Position numbers and translations under genes: made by a program | Shown here: piece after piece, positions 7,045 through 17,068 of the stretch | How the letters are laid out: each line of letters begins with the position of its first letter | Position numbering within the stretch: the first letter of the stretch is position 1 | Assembly (NCBI GenBank): GCA_903902345.1 | Contig: CAIUUR010000125.1 | Span: 1 to 44,993, forward strand | Origin: an uncultured Geobacteraceae bacterium | GTDB lineage: Bacteria > Desulfobacterota > Desulfuromonadia > Geobacterales > CAIOGM01 | Direction of reading: 5' to 3' | Length of the DNA: 44,993 nucleotides | Notes under the pieces: generated by a model | Told to the model about the DNA's origin: nothing | Seen by the model: the letters and a program-made list of their open reading frames with translations, nothing else | Databases searched by the model: none

Positions 7045-7776
7045 ATGCTTAACAATTTGTGCACAGATATACTGCGGGCATTTTCTGTTGGTACGCAAGC
7101 GAATAATCACGAGCTTTTCGATAAAGCTCACGATCTCTCGGTATATTTCCATATGAATAGCGCTACACCAGCGTTGCTCGACACCGTTATCGAACTTGAA
7201 TATTCCGTCCTAAAAATGACAGGGCCTCATAAACAATTTCTTGAGGAGTGTATCTTTGGAGCGCTTAGAAGAAGTACTTGTTACTATGCGCCAGAGGATG
7301 AACCCTGGGAAAAACTAAACCAAGACTTTGCCGAGGTGGGGTTAACTTCAGAGCAAAAGCTGAGACGGAAACTTGCGTTACGGATAGTGACATTTTCAGA
7401 ACAGATATTCGCCCAGAATAGACCTAGGGATACCTTTGCCAATAAGCGCAAGTGTCTCGCCATGGGACTGCTCGACAGAATTGATCGTTACTATGATGTC
7501 CCACAGTGCGAGAAACTTTATGTGGCGGCCCTGGCGAGCGGCAAGAAGGCTCTTGTGCCGGCTGCAGTTGAGTTCTACGAGAACTACTTGCGCAGACGAA
7601 ATGCTGAGCTCACTCCGGAGGTGCTCGCTCTACTCGACAAACTGGTGCGAAAGACGAAGAACCGCTCAGTCGCCGTTGCAGCCTTAAACCTTCAGGTAAC
7701 CACAGGCGTCATCAGTGAACTAAGCGCCCTGTCTGATATCGATGAGTGGAAAGAGAAAAACGTTAATCGGTGGTGA
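7045..7776 (+). CDS. Helical protein of unknown function in the restriction island
   Basis: A 243-residue protein I do not recognise. It is almost all alpha-helical, with repeated Leu/Ala-rich helices separated by turns (LLDTVIELEYSVLKM; EQKLRRKLALRIVTFSEQIF; ECEKLYVAALASGKKALVPA-like; LTPEVLALLDKLVRKTKNRS), which suggests a TPR- or HEAT-like solenoid. There is no signal peptide, membrane segment or Cys pair. A weak GAGGG site precedes ATG 7045. It is followed after nine bases by a fragment of the hsdM 3' end and palindromic repeat copy 5. Its lower GC and codon use differ from the core genes, consistent with acquired DNA. Function is unknown. Confidence 0.7.
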   Translation: MLNNLCTDILRAFSVGTQANNHELFDKAHDLSVYFHMNSATPALLDTVIELEYSVLKMTGPHKQFLEECIFGALRRSTCYYAPEDEPWEKLNQDFAEVGLTSEQKLRRKLALRIVTFSEQIFAQNRPRDTFANKRKCLAMGLLDRIDRYYDVPQCEKLYVAALASGKKALVPAAVEFYENYLRRRNAELTPEVLALLDKLVRKTKNRSVAVAALNLQVTTGVISELSALSDIDEWKEKNVNRW

Positions 7777-7784
7777 CCACCAAT

Positions 7785-7809
7785 GCAGCTATGAACGAGT
7801 TGCACGGGA
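7785..7809 (+). repeat. Orphan fragment of the hsdM 3' end
   Basis: GCAGCTATGAACGAGTTGCA followed by CGGGA matches hsdM positions 3813-3837 at 22 of 25 bases (AAMNELHG in protein). It is joined directly to palindromic repeat copy 5. A third, gapped version lies near 5805-5851. Confidence 0.7.
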
Positions 7810-7810
7810 A

Positions 7811-7898
7811 AACCTTACCACCCCCGGCCCCTCCTAAAATAGGAGGGGAGAGAACACTCCCCCTCCTTGGCTAAGGAGGGGGCCGGGGGGTGGTTCGA
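7811..7898 (+). repeat. GC-rich palindromic repeat, copy 5
   Basis: One left-end unit, both hairpins and the right end (GGGGGGTGGTTCGA). It is the shortest copy and defines the core unit of about 88 bp. Orientation is the same as copies 1-4. Confidence 0.9.
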
Positions 7899-8195
7899 CA
7901 AGAACCCGATCATGTTGATTTATATCGAAAACCGCGAAAACCGGGAACCGTGGTGCCACCCATTTAAAGGCCCCTGTCAAGCTACAAAAACAACCCGTCT
8001 ACACGATTTTGATCTTTTTCGCGGGGGGCGGTGTCCGGATTGACTTCCAGACATTCCTCCTTGAATCGGGGTAGTTGTTCCCGTTCCCTTGCTCAGGAGG
8101 CGCCTGGCAAAACAGTCGATGCGTGTCTTGAGGAGCAGTTGGGGTAGGCTTTCCACGAGGCCGGACTGCGGGGTATTCTGGGGACAGTATGCAGG
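7899..8195. other. Non-coding stretch, possible mobile-element remnant
   Basis: No convincing gene. On the minus strand short frames ending near 8000 are Arg/Pro-rich and could be the debris of an insertion-sequence end, but no inverted repeat or transposase motif could be confirmed. Confidence 0.3.
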
Positions 8196-8531
8196 TTAAC
8201 TTACAATCTCGTTCAAGCCATCGATCACCTGAAGTAGCTCTTCTGGGCTCGCTGTGGAAATCTTTTTGCCGATCCGTTCGACAGACAGTGTCCGAACTTG
8301 ACTGATCTTGACCCAGGACTGCATGGGAAGGCCAGACGAAGAGAGAACGAGGGTAAGGGGAAACCCGGCACGCTGCGGCTAACTGGTTATTGCGACGGCA
8401 ATTACCGTGCATGATCGTTCGTTGAAAAGATCATGACTCAAAATGAGCACCGGACGGAGCCCAGCCTGTTCATTGCCTCGCACCAGGTTGAGGTCAGACC
8501 AGCGAATTTCACCTCTCAATATTCGGGCCAT
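8196..8531 (-). pseudogene. MazF/PemK-family toxin, broken
   Basis: Read on the minus strand from ATG 8531, the frame gives [20 protein letters not shown], then EQAGLRPVLILSHDLFNERS and CTVIAVAITS, a typical MazF/PemK ribonuclease N-terminus (the RGEIRW...G-E-Q-x-G-x-RPVLI core). It meets an in-frame TAG where relatives have a Gln/Asn-type residue, continues QRAGFPLTLVL, then needs a one-base skip to continue as SSGLPMQSWVKISQVRTLSV, ERIGKKISTASPEELLQVID and GLNEIVS to TAA at 8196. Total length would be about 111 residues, normal for the family. One stop plus one frameshift make it a pseudogene. Confidence 0.8.
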
Positions 8532-8617
8532 TCACTCAACTCCTGCCCCAATCCCTCTTCAGCCATCGCCTGCTCAAAGGTCAGATCAAGCAGAGCGCAT
8601 TCCGTTCCAAACGGCTT
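8516..8617 (-). pseudogene. Antitoxin remnant upstream of mazF-like gene
   Basis: On the minus strand, [20 protein letters not shown] then SEWPEY ends at TGA 8516-8518, overlapping the toxin start by 16 bases. The acidic helix and the overlap fit the C-terminus of a MazE-like antitoxin. An in-frame TAA stands just upstream (8618-8620), so the N-terminal DNA-binding part is lost or shifted. Confidence 0.5.
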
Positions 8618-8791
8618 TTATCTAATGTCCTGAAATATCGGCTCACGGGAATTAACCTGGTGGGGAAAAAGTGGAGAAGATTCCTCAGCCCCGATATTGT
8701 TCCACTACCCCGCTTTAAAACTGGCCTTTATGGCTGAAAAATGAGAACATGGAACATCGTTAGCAACAAGGACAAAAAGGGGAAGATAAAC

Positions 8792-8935
8792 ATGTGTAAA
8801 TGTGGAACGAAAGAAAATGATTCTAACTGTAGTGAGAAGAAAGAAGCCGTTGTAGTTGAACAGAAGCCGGTCTGCTGTAGTACAGGTCAGGTTAAGGCAG
8901 TCAACGAAGATTGCTGTTCCGGAAAAAGTGAATAA
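8792..8935 (+). CDS. Cys-rich mini-protein
   Basis: A 47-residue protein with seven cysteines arranged as C-K-C near the start (MCKCGTKENDSNC), then V-C-C-S and D-C-C-S. The paired cysteines suggest soft-metal binding, as in small metallothionein-like or metallochaperone peptides, but I cannot assign a family. ATG 8792 is chosen because AAGGGGAAG lies seven bases upstream; an in-frame start at 8741 has none. It stands alone with a strong terminator 24 bases downstream. There is no signal peptide. A role in metal or metalloid handling is inference only. Confidence 0.7.
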   Translation: MCKCGTKENDSNCSEKKEAVVVEQKPVCCSTGQVKAVNEDCCSGKSE

Positions 8936-8958
8936 TACGGGGACGGGTAAATAAGGAA

Positions 8959-8996
8959 CAAAGAGCCGATCTCGAGAAATCAAGATCGGCTCTTTG
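8959..8996. terminator. Bidirectional stem-loop terminator
   Basis: CAAAGAGCCGATCT pairs perfectly with AGATCGGCTCTTTG over 14 bp around a ten-base loop. It lies between the convergent Cys-rich gene and the chemoreceptor gene and has A/T-rich ends on both strands. Confidence 0.8.
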
Positions 8997-9020
8997 TGAC
9001 TCAGCTCAACCGTTTTCAGG

Positions 9021-11375
9021 TTAAAACGTTTCGAACTGGCAGTCAAGATCATCATGGTCGTTCATGACCAGATTGTGCCCCCCGGCTGCCTGAATCGCTA
9101 TCCTGGGCTTGGCGTAGCTGATGGCCTTCTTGGCCGGTGCCTTGGGGAGCGCCCGGGTGGGCCTGGCCATGGTCCGCGTGGGGTGGCTCCTGGCGACATC
9201 GCCAATCTTGAAGAAGGCCACCGCCCCCTGAAGCTGTTCCGCCTGGGAGGAGAGCTCCTCTGCGGTGGAAGCCATCTCCTCGGCTGCTGAGGCGTTCTGC
9301 TGAATCACCAGATCCAGCTGCTGGATCGCCTTGTTGATCTGCCCGGCGCCGGAATCCTGTTCCCTGCTGGCGGCGTTGATCTCCTGCACCAGTTCCGAGG
9401 TCCTCTGGATGTCCGGAACGATACGTGCCAACATCTCCCCGGCCCGTTCCGCCACGTCCACACTGGAAGCAGAAAGTTCGGAGATTTCCCGGGCCGCCTG
9501 CTGGCTCCGCTCGGCCAGCTTCCGCACTTCCGAGGCCACCACGGCAAATCCCTTGCCGTGCTCTCCGGCCCGGGCCGCCTCGATGGCGGCATTGAGAGCG
9601 AGCATATTGGTCTGCCGGGCGATCTCTTCGATGATGGTGATCTTTCCCGCGATTTCCTGCATGGCGGTGACTGTCCTGGCCACCGCTTTTCCACCGGCCT
9701 TGGCGTCGTCGGCCGACTTCACAGCGATTTTTTCGGTCTGCTGGGCATTGTCGGCATTCTGCCGGATGTTGGCGGTCATCTGTTCCATGGAGGAGGAGGC
9801 TTCCTCGGCAGCGGCGGCCTGTTCCGAGGCCCCCTGGGAGAGGTTTTCGGCCCCGGAGCTCATTTCCAGGGAACCGGCGGCGACATTGTCGGCGGCAGCC
9901 TTGACCTCGCTCACCACGGAGGTGAGCTGCCGAACCATGGTAATGAGAGCCTTCATCAGCTCGTCATTTTCCGAACGCGGGGTGAGCTGCACCATCAGGT
10001 TCCCCTGGGCCACCTCCCGGGCGCCGGTGGCTATCCGATGCAGCGCCTCGATGAGGACGTTGAGGTTGTTCTTGATCTCGTTGAAGTCACCATGGTACGT
10101 GGCGGTAATGACCGGCGGCATATCCCCCTTGGAGATCCGGGCCACGTAATCGGCGGCCATGTCCAAGGGAACGATAACGGCATCCAGGGTGTCGTTCACC
10201 CCCTGTACGATCTTTCTGAAGTCCCCCTGGTGTCGTGAGGCGTCGGCACGGGTAGCCAGGTTGCCGGCCACAGCGGATCGAACCAGGGTATCGGTGTCCG
10301 TCGCCAGGGCGTTCACCGCCTCGATGCAGACGTTGAGGTTGTTCTTCACCTCGTTAAAGTCACCATTATAACTGTCGGTGATCTTGGGGGGGATATCCCC
10401 CTTGGAGATCCGGTCCACGTACTCGGCCGCCACGTTGAGGGGGCCGATGACGGCGTCCAGAGTCTCGTTGAAACCGACCACGATGTTCCGGTATTCCCCC
10501 TGATGCCTGCCGGCGTCGGCCCGAGTCGCCAGCTTCCCGGCCACCGCCGACCGGCTCAACATCCCCGCATCGGCCACCAGCGCCCGGATGGTCTCCACCA
10601 TGGTGTTCATTCCCACGATGAGGCTGTCGTCCCGCTTCCCTTTCGTGTCGATGGTCATGGAGAGATCACCCACCGCCACCTTCCGTGTAATGGCGACAAC
10701 CTCCAGGGGATCTCCCCCCAGCTGCCCCTGGACGATGCGGGAGATGAAGATCCCCAACCCCACGGCCAACAGCGCCCCGATAACGGCCAGTGTGAGCGTA
10801 GAGCGGGTCGCCGTACCGGCCAGAATGGTATTGCTTTGGGCCATCAGTTTCCCCTGGGTGATCTTGGCATCCACCAGTTTGTCCATGGCATCATAGGCCG
10901 CCATGCCGGTGGTTTTCACCTCGCCGTCCATAAGGACCCTGGCTTCGGCATCCTTGTCCTGCTCGGCCAACAGCAGCAACGGTTCCAGGGCCGCCTTGTA
11001 CTGTTTCCAGGAGTCGGTAAAGTTCGTGAAGAGCTTGCGCCCCTCCTCCGTGAGAATGGTCTTTTCCAGATTAACAGTATCTTTTTCCACGATAGTCACA
11101 AATTCACGTATCTTGCCGATATGAATCTTGTTTTTTGCCGGATCATTCTCCAGGATCACGTCCCGCACGGCCACACGGATCTGCAGGTACGAGCAGGTCA
11201 TGTTCTGCAGTTCACCCAACGGCACCGTGATCTTTTCGTAGAGCTTGGCGTCCTCGGCCTCGATCTTGTGGATGTTAACGACTCCGATCCACCCGATGAC
11301 CCCGGCGATGAACGCCACCAGAATAAAGCCACTGATCAGTTTCGTGCCGAGTTTCAGGTCGTAGTACCATTTCAT
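9021..11375 (-). CDS. Methyl-accepting chemotaxis protein
   Basis: A 784-residue chemoreceptor. TM1 (residues ~12-33) and TM2 (~193-213) flank a periplasmic four-helix-bundle sensor domain (4HB_MCP type). After TM2 comes a HAMP domain, then two tandem cytoplasmic HAMP-like modules with near-identical wording ([16 protein letters not shown] / [16 protein letters not shown] and [12 protein letters not shown] / [12 protein letters not shown]). The signalling domain contains the canonical hairpin tip ([20 protein letters not shown] ... [16 protein letters not shown]) that contacts CheA and CheW. Flanking E/Q/A-rich helices carry likely methylation sites. The protein ends in Q-F-E-T-F after a flexible Ala/Pro/Lys linker, which fits the xWExF-type tether for CheR/CheB. 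The ligand is unknown. Confidence 0.93.
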   Translation of the reverse strand: MKWYYDLKLGTKLISGFILVAFIAGVIGWIGVVNIHKIEAEDAKLYEKITVPLGELQNMTCSYLQIRVAVRDVILENDPAKNKIHIGKIREFVTIVEKDTVNLEKTILTEEGRKLFTNFTDSWKQYKAALEPLLLLAEQDKDAEARVLMDGEVKTTGMAAYDAMDKLVDAKITQGKLMAQSNTILAGTATRSTLTLAVIGALLAVGLGIFISRIVQGQLGGDPLEVVAITRKVAVGDLSMTIDTKGKRDDSLIVGMNTMVETIRALVADAGMLSRSAVAGKLATRADAGRHQGEYRNIVVGFNETLDAVIGPLNVAAEYVDRISKGDIPPKITDSYNGDFNEVKNNLNVCIEAVNALATDTDTLVRSAVAGNLATRADASRHQGDFRKIVQGVNDTLDAVIVPLDMAADYVARISKGDMPPVITATYHGDFNEIKNNLNVLIEALHRIATGAREVAQGNLMVQLTPRSENDELMKALITMVRQLTSVVSEVKAAADNVAAGSLEMSSGAENLSQGASEQAAAAEEASSSMEQMTANIRQNADNAQQTEKIAVKSADDAKAGGKAVARTVTAMQEIAGKITIIEEIARQTNMLALNAAIEAARAGEHGKGFAVVASEVRKLAERSQQAAREISELSASSVDVAERAGEMLARIVPDIQRTSELVQEINAASREQDSGAGQINKAIQQLDLVIQQNASAAEEMASTAEELSSQAEQLQGAVAFFKIGDVARSHPTRTMARPTRALPKAPAKKAISYAKPRIAIQAAGGHNLVMNDHDDLDCQFETF

Positions 11376-11458
11376 GATGCTCTCCTCTTCCTGCCGTTGG
11401 TATCTCGTTTTCGGCCCCCGCTGCGGTCCGAAAAAGAGAATGAGTTTATCGATGCACC

Positions 11459-11677
11459 CTATCGTTTCCGCATCCTGAATTCACGATGACAGGTATGCCG
11501 ACACAACAATGTGTAGCCGAAGGGCTTGGCATTGCAGCACTCCGGTCTGTTCATGAGGCATTCGGAATACCCGTCCCCCGCTCCTTTCGTGAGGCAGGAG
11601 CCCGTACGGCTACCCTCATCACTAATCGAAGAAGAAACAGCTTCCTGCTTTTGTTCGTCCGCCACCGGAGATGGCAT
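11459..11677 (-). CDS. Possible small Cys/His-rich protein
   Basis: A 72-residue frame upstream of the chemoreceptor gene. The second half, [20 protein letters not shown] followed by [11 protein letters not shown], has six Cys and several His residues in total, a pattern that could bind metal. GGGGG lies just before ATG 11677; a longer version could begin at GTG 11728. No family is recognised and there is no supporting neighbour. The rest of the 11376-11852 interval shows no other gene or clear promoter. Confidence 0.35.
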   Translation of the reverse strand: MPSPVADEQKQEAVSSSISDEGSRTGSCLTKGAGDGYSECLMNRPECCNAKPFGYTLLCRHTCHREFRMRKR

Positions 11678-11852
11678 ATTACCCCCGTTTTCGCCTTGAT
11701 TCTCCAGCGGCAACGCCGATGGAGACACCTAATGAGGACCCTGACTTATGTGAGCGGGAATATTATGACTCATATAGAGAATGCGTGCTATAGGGGAATT
11801 GCGACGGAGGGGTGCGATAACTCCCTAACGGGGGGGCGGAATGGTGGAGGTA

Positions 11853-12503
11853 CTAGGTCAGCGTGGTCAACCCTTCGCGGATGGCGTATTTGGTCAGCTC
11901 GGCGATACTGTAGAGGTCCAGCTTGGTCATGATGGCATGCCGCTGGTTTTCCACGGTCTTGATGCTGACCTCGAAGGCGGAGGCGATCTCTTTGGTGTTC
12001 CTCCCGGCGGCGATCAACTGCAGTATTTCCCGTTCGCGAGGGGTCAACAGGGTGCTGGTCAGCGCGGCGTCATCGGGAACCCGCTGCAGGTATTCCCGGA
12101 TGATAATGTGAGAGATCCGCGGCCCCAGATAGGTTTCATTGGCGGCCACCGTCCGGATTGCCGTGGCCAATTCGGCAAAAGCCGACTCCTTGAGGACATA
12201 ACCGCTGGCCCCGGCCTTCAGCACCTCCACGATGAAGCGTCGGTCGGACTCCATGGAGAAGGCCAGCACCCGTACCCCGCTCAATTCCTCGGAAATGACC
12301 CTTGTGGCGTCAATGCCGTTCATGTCCGGCATGGAGATATCCATGACCACCACATGGGGACGGTGGCTCCGGGCGAGTTCCACCGTCTCCCTCCCGGTAC
12401 CGGCCTCCGCCACCACGGTCATATCCGGTTCCTGCTCCAGAAGCGACCGAAGCCCTTGGCGAACGATGATATGGTCATCGGCAAGGAGTATCTTCAGCAT
12501 CAC
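11853..12503 (-). CDS. NarL/FixJ-family response regulator
   Basis: A 216-residue two-domain regulator. The receiver domain (residues ~3-120) has acidic residues D9-D10, phospho-acceptor D55 (VVMDISMPD) and the switch Lys in GYVLK. The LuxR-type helix-turn-helix (~150-210) reads LTPREREILQLIAAGRNTKE and IASAFEVSIKTVENQRHAIM. It should be phosphorylated by the histidine kinase encoded just upstream, with which it overlaps by four bases, and then act as a transcription factor. Targets are unknown. Confidence 0.93.
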   Translation of the reverse strand: MMLKILLADDHIIVRQGLRSLLEQEPDMTVVAEAGTGRETVELARSHRPHVVVMDISMPDMNGIDATRVISEELSGVRVLAFSMESDRRFIVEVLKAGASGYVLKESAFAELATAIRTVAANETYLGPRISHIIIREYLQRVPDDAALTSTLLTPREREILQLIAAGRNTKEIASAFEVSIKTVENQRHAIMTKLDLYSIAELTKYAIREGLTTLT

Positions 12504-14425
12504 CCCACCCTCCTCTCTTGGTCTTCTTCATCAGTAGGAACCGTAATGGTTGCCCTGGTCCCGGCGCCGGGCCCGGAGTCGATCACCACCGAGCCTCCCA
12601 GATATTCTATTCTCTGCTGGATATTGAAGAGCCCGAAACCGCCGCTCCTGGTTTTTCGTGTCCGTGCTTCCAGGGTATCGAAGCCGACACCGTCATCATG
12701 AATGGTGATGACCAGCGTAGTGATGTCCCGCATTACCCGCACCCGGACCTCATTGGTACCGGCATGCCGGGCCACGTTGAGCAGGAGCTCCCGCACGGCG
12801 TGGAAGAGCGTGGAGCAGATCTCGTAGGGGAGCGGTTTTGGGGTCGTATCGGCGGTGAATAGCATCCGAAGGCCGTAGTTCGCCTTCAACTCCTCCCCCA
12901 GCCACTGCACCGTCGCCTCCAGCCCGGCGCTGGCAAGGAGCGGCGGCCTGATCTGGAACGTCAAGGATCTGGTGTCCTGGATGGTCTGTTCCACCAGGGA
13001 GACCACCTCCGCGGCGCTCTGCTCCAGAGGATGCGCTTCCAGACGGCTGGTCAGCGCATCCAGTTTCATCTTGGTCAGAATCAGCCGCTGCCCCACCTGA
13101 TCGTGGAGCTCGCCGGCGATCCGGTCCCGCTCCCGCTCCTCGGCCATGGCCAACTCCAGGGACATGGCCTGAAGGAGCCGCTGATGGTCCAGCATCTCCT
13201 GTTCGATCTTTTTCCGTTCGTCGATCTCCCGCAGGAGCTGGGCATTGGTGGACGAAAGAGCGGCGGTTCTTTCGCCCACGAGAGACTCCAGCTCCTCATT
13301 GGCGCCGGCCAGGAGAAGTTCGTTCTTTCGGAGCTCATCGGTCATCTCCCGAGCCAGGGACAAAGCCTTGTCGCGGGTGAAGAGGAGCATGTAGGTGACC
13401 ACCGAGAGAAGCAGACTGACAAAGAACCCGCCGCCGACGAGGGCCAGGGGTGATCGTCCCTGGGCGAGGGCCGCGTCAAAGGGTGGGAGACTCCTGAAGG
13501 TTATATGCCAGCTGCTACCGAAGAGATCGATGGTTCTGCTGCTGGTGAAGAGAGAGCGATATCCCGGGGGGAGAGTCATCCGCTCACTCTGCAGGGAGCT
13601 GAACACTACGGTTGCCGGGGCCGGCGCCGCGCCGGCGTAGATCTCGAAGGCGATATCATCGGGGAGCTTCCCCAGTGTACCGTAGACAAAGTCGTTCATC
13701 CTGATGGGGCTGTAGACAAACCCCCTCAGCGCAGCCCGGCGATCGGCCACGGAATCTGTGGACATCCCCTGACGGTAGACCGGCAGATACATCAACATGC
13801 CGCTCTGTTGCCCCACGGCAGTCTCCTGTACCAGGGTGATGGGGGCGGCGATGGTTGTCCCTCCCGTATCCCGAGCCAGTTCCATGGCCGCATGACGGAG
13901 CGGTTCCGTGTACATATCATAACCGAAGGCCCGCTGATTGCGCCAGGTGAACGGTTCAAGGTAGACGACGGAGGTATAGACCGACCGTTCCCCCCCGGGG
14001 TGGATGGTGTAGTTCGGGAAGCCCTCGGAGCGGGTCGTCCGGAGATGCGCCTCCCTCCCCTCAGGGGTAAGCCATACCGCATAACCGACACCCTGGATGC
14101 CGGGATGGTACTGATCCAGCTGTAACGCCGCAACATAGTCACGCCAGTCGCCGCGGGTGACCTCGGACTTAACGTCAAACAGTCCGCCCCCACCCCGTAG
14201 CAACAGCTGGTGAACGTGCAACTGTCTGACGAGGTGGTCAACGACATCCTCGGTGTTTCCGGTGTAGATCTGATGGGCCTTGAGTCTGGTGGCCGTGGAG
14301 ACCGTATGCCAACCGAAAAGGGTAATGCTCAGCGACAGGGAGAGAACCAGGAAGGGGATGGTCCTGATGAGACGGGAGCGGTGCTCCAGATGGGGGAGTG
14401 ACGGAAAGCGCGACATCCTGTTCAT
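12500..14425 (-). CDS. CHASE-domain sensor histidine kinase (HisKA_3 type)
   Basis: A 641-residue membrane sensor. TM1 (residues ~20-42) and TM2 (~325-347) enclose a periplasmic CHASE domain (GIQGVGYAVWLTPEGREAHL ... FGYDMYTEPLRHAAMELARD), a family that senses small molecules. A coiled coil follows (~350-430), then a HisKA_3 dimerisation domain with phospho-acceptor H441 (ELHDQVGQRL) and a HATPase_c domain with a degenerate N box (HAVRELLLNVARHAG), G1 (DDGVGFD) and G2 (GGFGLFNIQQR). This architecture pairs with NarL-type regulators, and the partner gene follows with a four-base overlap. The signal is unknown. Confidence 0.92.
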   Translation of the reverse strand: MNRMSRFPSLPHLEHRSRLIRTIPFLVLSLSLSITLFGWHTVSTATRLKAHQIYTGNTEDVVDHLVRQLHVHQLLLRGGGGLFDVKSEVTRGDWRDYVAALQLDQYHPGIQGVGYAVWLTPEGREAHLRTTRSEGFPNYTIHPGGERSVYTSVVYLEPFTWRNQRAFGYDMYTEPLRHAAMELARDTGGTTIAAPITLVQETAVGQQSGMLMYLPVYRQGMSTDSVADRRAALRGFVYSPIRMNDFVYGTLGKLPDDIAFEIYAGAAPAPATVVFSSLQSERMTLPPGYRSLFTSSRTIDLFGSSWHITFRSLPPFDAALAQGRSPLALVGGGFFVSLLLSVVTYMLLFTRDKALSLAREMTDELRKNELLLAGANEELESLVGERTAALSSTNAQLLREIDERKKIEQEMLDHQRLLQAMSLELAMAEERERDRIAGELHDQVGQRLILTKMKLDALTSRLEAHPLEQSAAEVVSLVEQTIQDTRSLTFQIRPPLLASAGLEATVQWLGEELKANYGLRMLFTADTTPKPLPYEICSTLFHAVRELLLNVARHAGTNEVRVRVMRDITTLVITIHDDGVGFDTLEARTRKTRSGGFGLFNIQQRIEYLGGSVVIDSGPGAGTRATITVPTDEEDQERRVG

Positions 14426-14468
14426 GACTGAACACTCTATAGTAGATCGCTCCCCGCCGTCAACAGCA

Positions 14469-14504
14469 ACGGGGAGCGGACACCCTGTCCGCTCCCCGTT
14501 TTTT
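14469..14504. terminator. Strong stem-loop between groEL and the kinase gene
   Basis: ACGGGGAGCGGACA and TGTCCGCTCCCCGT form a perfect 14-bp stem with a three-base loop, followed by six T on the plus strand. On the minus strand it lies just downstream of groEL, where it would end groESL transcription with a weaker T tract. Confidence 0.75.
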
Positions 14505-14532
14505 ACATGTTTCAGCTAAAGGCCGGGAGCTG

Positions 14533-16197
<1,665 letters not shown>

Positions 16198-16269
16198 TTA
16201 TCCTCCATGTCGTTTGATTGATCTGCGGTTCGAGGGGCGTAACTGTCGCTTCCCCCGGGAAATACCTGG

Positions 16270-16560
16270 TTATTTCTCCACAACACCGAGGATATCGTCT
16301 TCCCTCATGATGAGGTAGTCCTGACCTTCCAGTTTGATCTCGGTTCCGGAGTATTTGCCGAAGAGCACCTTATCCCCCACGTTTACATCCATGGGGATGA
16401 TCTTGCCGTCTTCGGTTTTCTTTCCTTTCCCTACAGCCACAACTTCACCCTGCTGGGGCTTTTCCTTGGCTGTATCGGGGATGAAAATGCCGCCTGCGGT
16501 CTTGGTCTCTTCGTCAACCCTCTTGACGATAATCCGGTCCTGCATTGGTCTCAGGTTCAT
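16270..16560 (-). CDS. groS: Co-chaperonin GroES (Hsp10)
   Basis: A 96-residue co-chaperonin, normal length. It shows the conserved start ([18 protein letters not shown]), the mobile loop ([20 protein letters not shown]), the [14 protein letters not shown] strand and the DILGVV C-terminal end. It caps the GroEL ring. It is the first gene of the groESL operon. Confidence 0.98.
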   Translation of the reverse strand: MNLRPMQDRIIVKRVDEETKTAGGIFIPDTAKEKPQQGEVVAVGKGKKTEDGKIIPMDVNVGDKVLFGKYSGTEIKLEGQDYLIMREDDILGVVEK

Positions 16561-16611
16561 GCTTCTTACTCCTTTCTTCAGGTGGTGGTATGGATATGAG
16601 TAGGGAAAAAA

Positions 16612-16638
16612 TTAGCACTCAGGAACTCCGAGTGCTAA
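16612..16638. promoter_or_regulatory. CIRCE operator (HrcA binding site)
   Basis: TTAGCACTC - nine bases - GAGTGCTAA, an exact match to the CIRCE consensus. It lies between the groESL promoter and the groES start, so the repressor HrcA should shut the operon down at normal temperature. hrcA is not in this window. Confidence 0.97.
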
Positions 16639-16646
16639 CGAAGAGG

Positions 16647-16675
16647 AATATAACTACCACTCGAGGAAAAATCAA
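16647..16675 (-). promoter_or_regulatory. Sigma-70-type promoter of groESL
   Basis: On the minus strand TTGATT (16670-16675) and TATATT (16647-16652) are separated by 17 bases. The CIRCE element begins eight bases after the -10 box, overlapping the expected transcription start. Confidence 0.8.
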
Positions 16676-16720
16676 GTGTCTCGTGAAAAAAAATTTTTCA
16701 GGGGGGAGCAGGAGGGGGTG

Positions 16721-16993
16721 TCAGCGTTTCCGCCGGGCCACCTCTTCCTGGTGGAATTTCTGGAAAAGGATATCATACTCCCGGCTGCCGGGGGTCTTGG
16801 GGGGGCGGTAGGAGGCCAGCTTGGCCCGGACGGCGGCGTCGATCTCGTCCCCAACCTCGAAGTAGTGGGCAACGGCATCCTTGACACAGAGAAGCGACCG
16901 CCGTTCGTCGGGGAGGTCGGCCAGATCATTTTTCCAGAGAGCGTCGATGATCCGGTGCGCCAAGTGGGATATGCGGTCTTCGGAGATATGCAT
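16721..16993 (-). CDS. DUF507 family protein (first copy)
   Basis: A 90-residue protein of the DUF507 family, common in Geobacter-type genomes. The start at ATG 16993 (MHISEDRISHLAHRIIDALW) matches the family N-terminus; the frame is open 11 codons further upstream without family similarity. It contains a KNDLADLPDERRSLLCVKDA segment and a Lys/Arg-rich end. It lies in tandem with a second DUF507 gene, separated by 75 bases that contain GGTTCAA repeats. Function is unknown. Confidence 0.82.
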   Translation of the reverse strand: MHISEDRISHLAHRIIDALWKNDLADLPDERRSLLCVKDAVAHYFEVGDEIDAAVRAKLASYRPPKTPGSREYDILFQKFHQEEVARRKR

Positions 16994-17068
16994 CAGAACC
17001 TCAGAACATGGTTGGAAACGGTTCAAGGTTCAAGGTTCAAACCCTGAACACAGAACGTTGAACCGGTT

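Noticed and set aside
3872-7898. CRISPR array
   Set aside because: The repeats are 88-146 bp, far apart, flank genes and have large internal hairpins; there are no uniform short spacers and no cas genes.
3872-7898. Classical integron
   Set aside because: No integrase gene or attI is visible and the repeat lacks the usual attC core ends; only the layout is similar.
7999-8412. 137-codon minus-strand ORF
   Set aside because: Its frame runs out of register with the MazF remnant on the same strand and shows no family features of its own.
10503-11489. 328-codon open frame antisense to the chemoreceptor
   Set aside because: His/Gln/Gly-rich shadow of a well-supported chemoreceptor gene.
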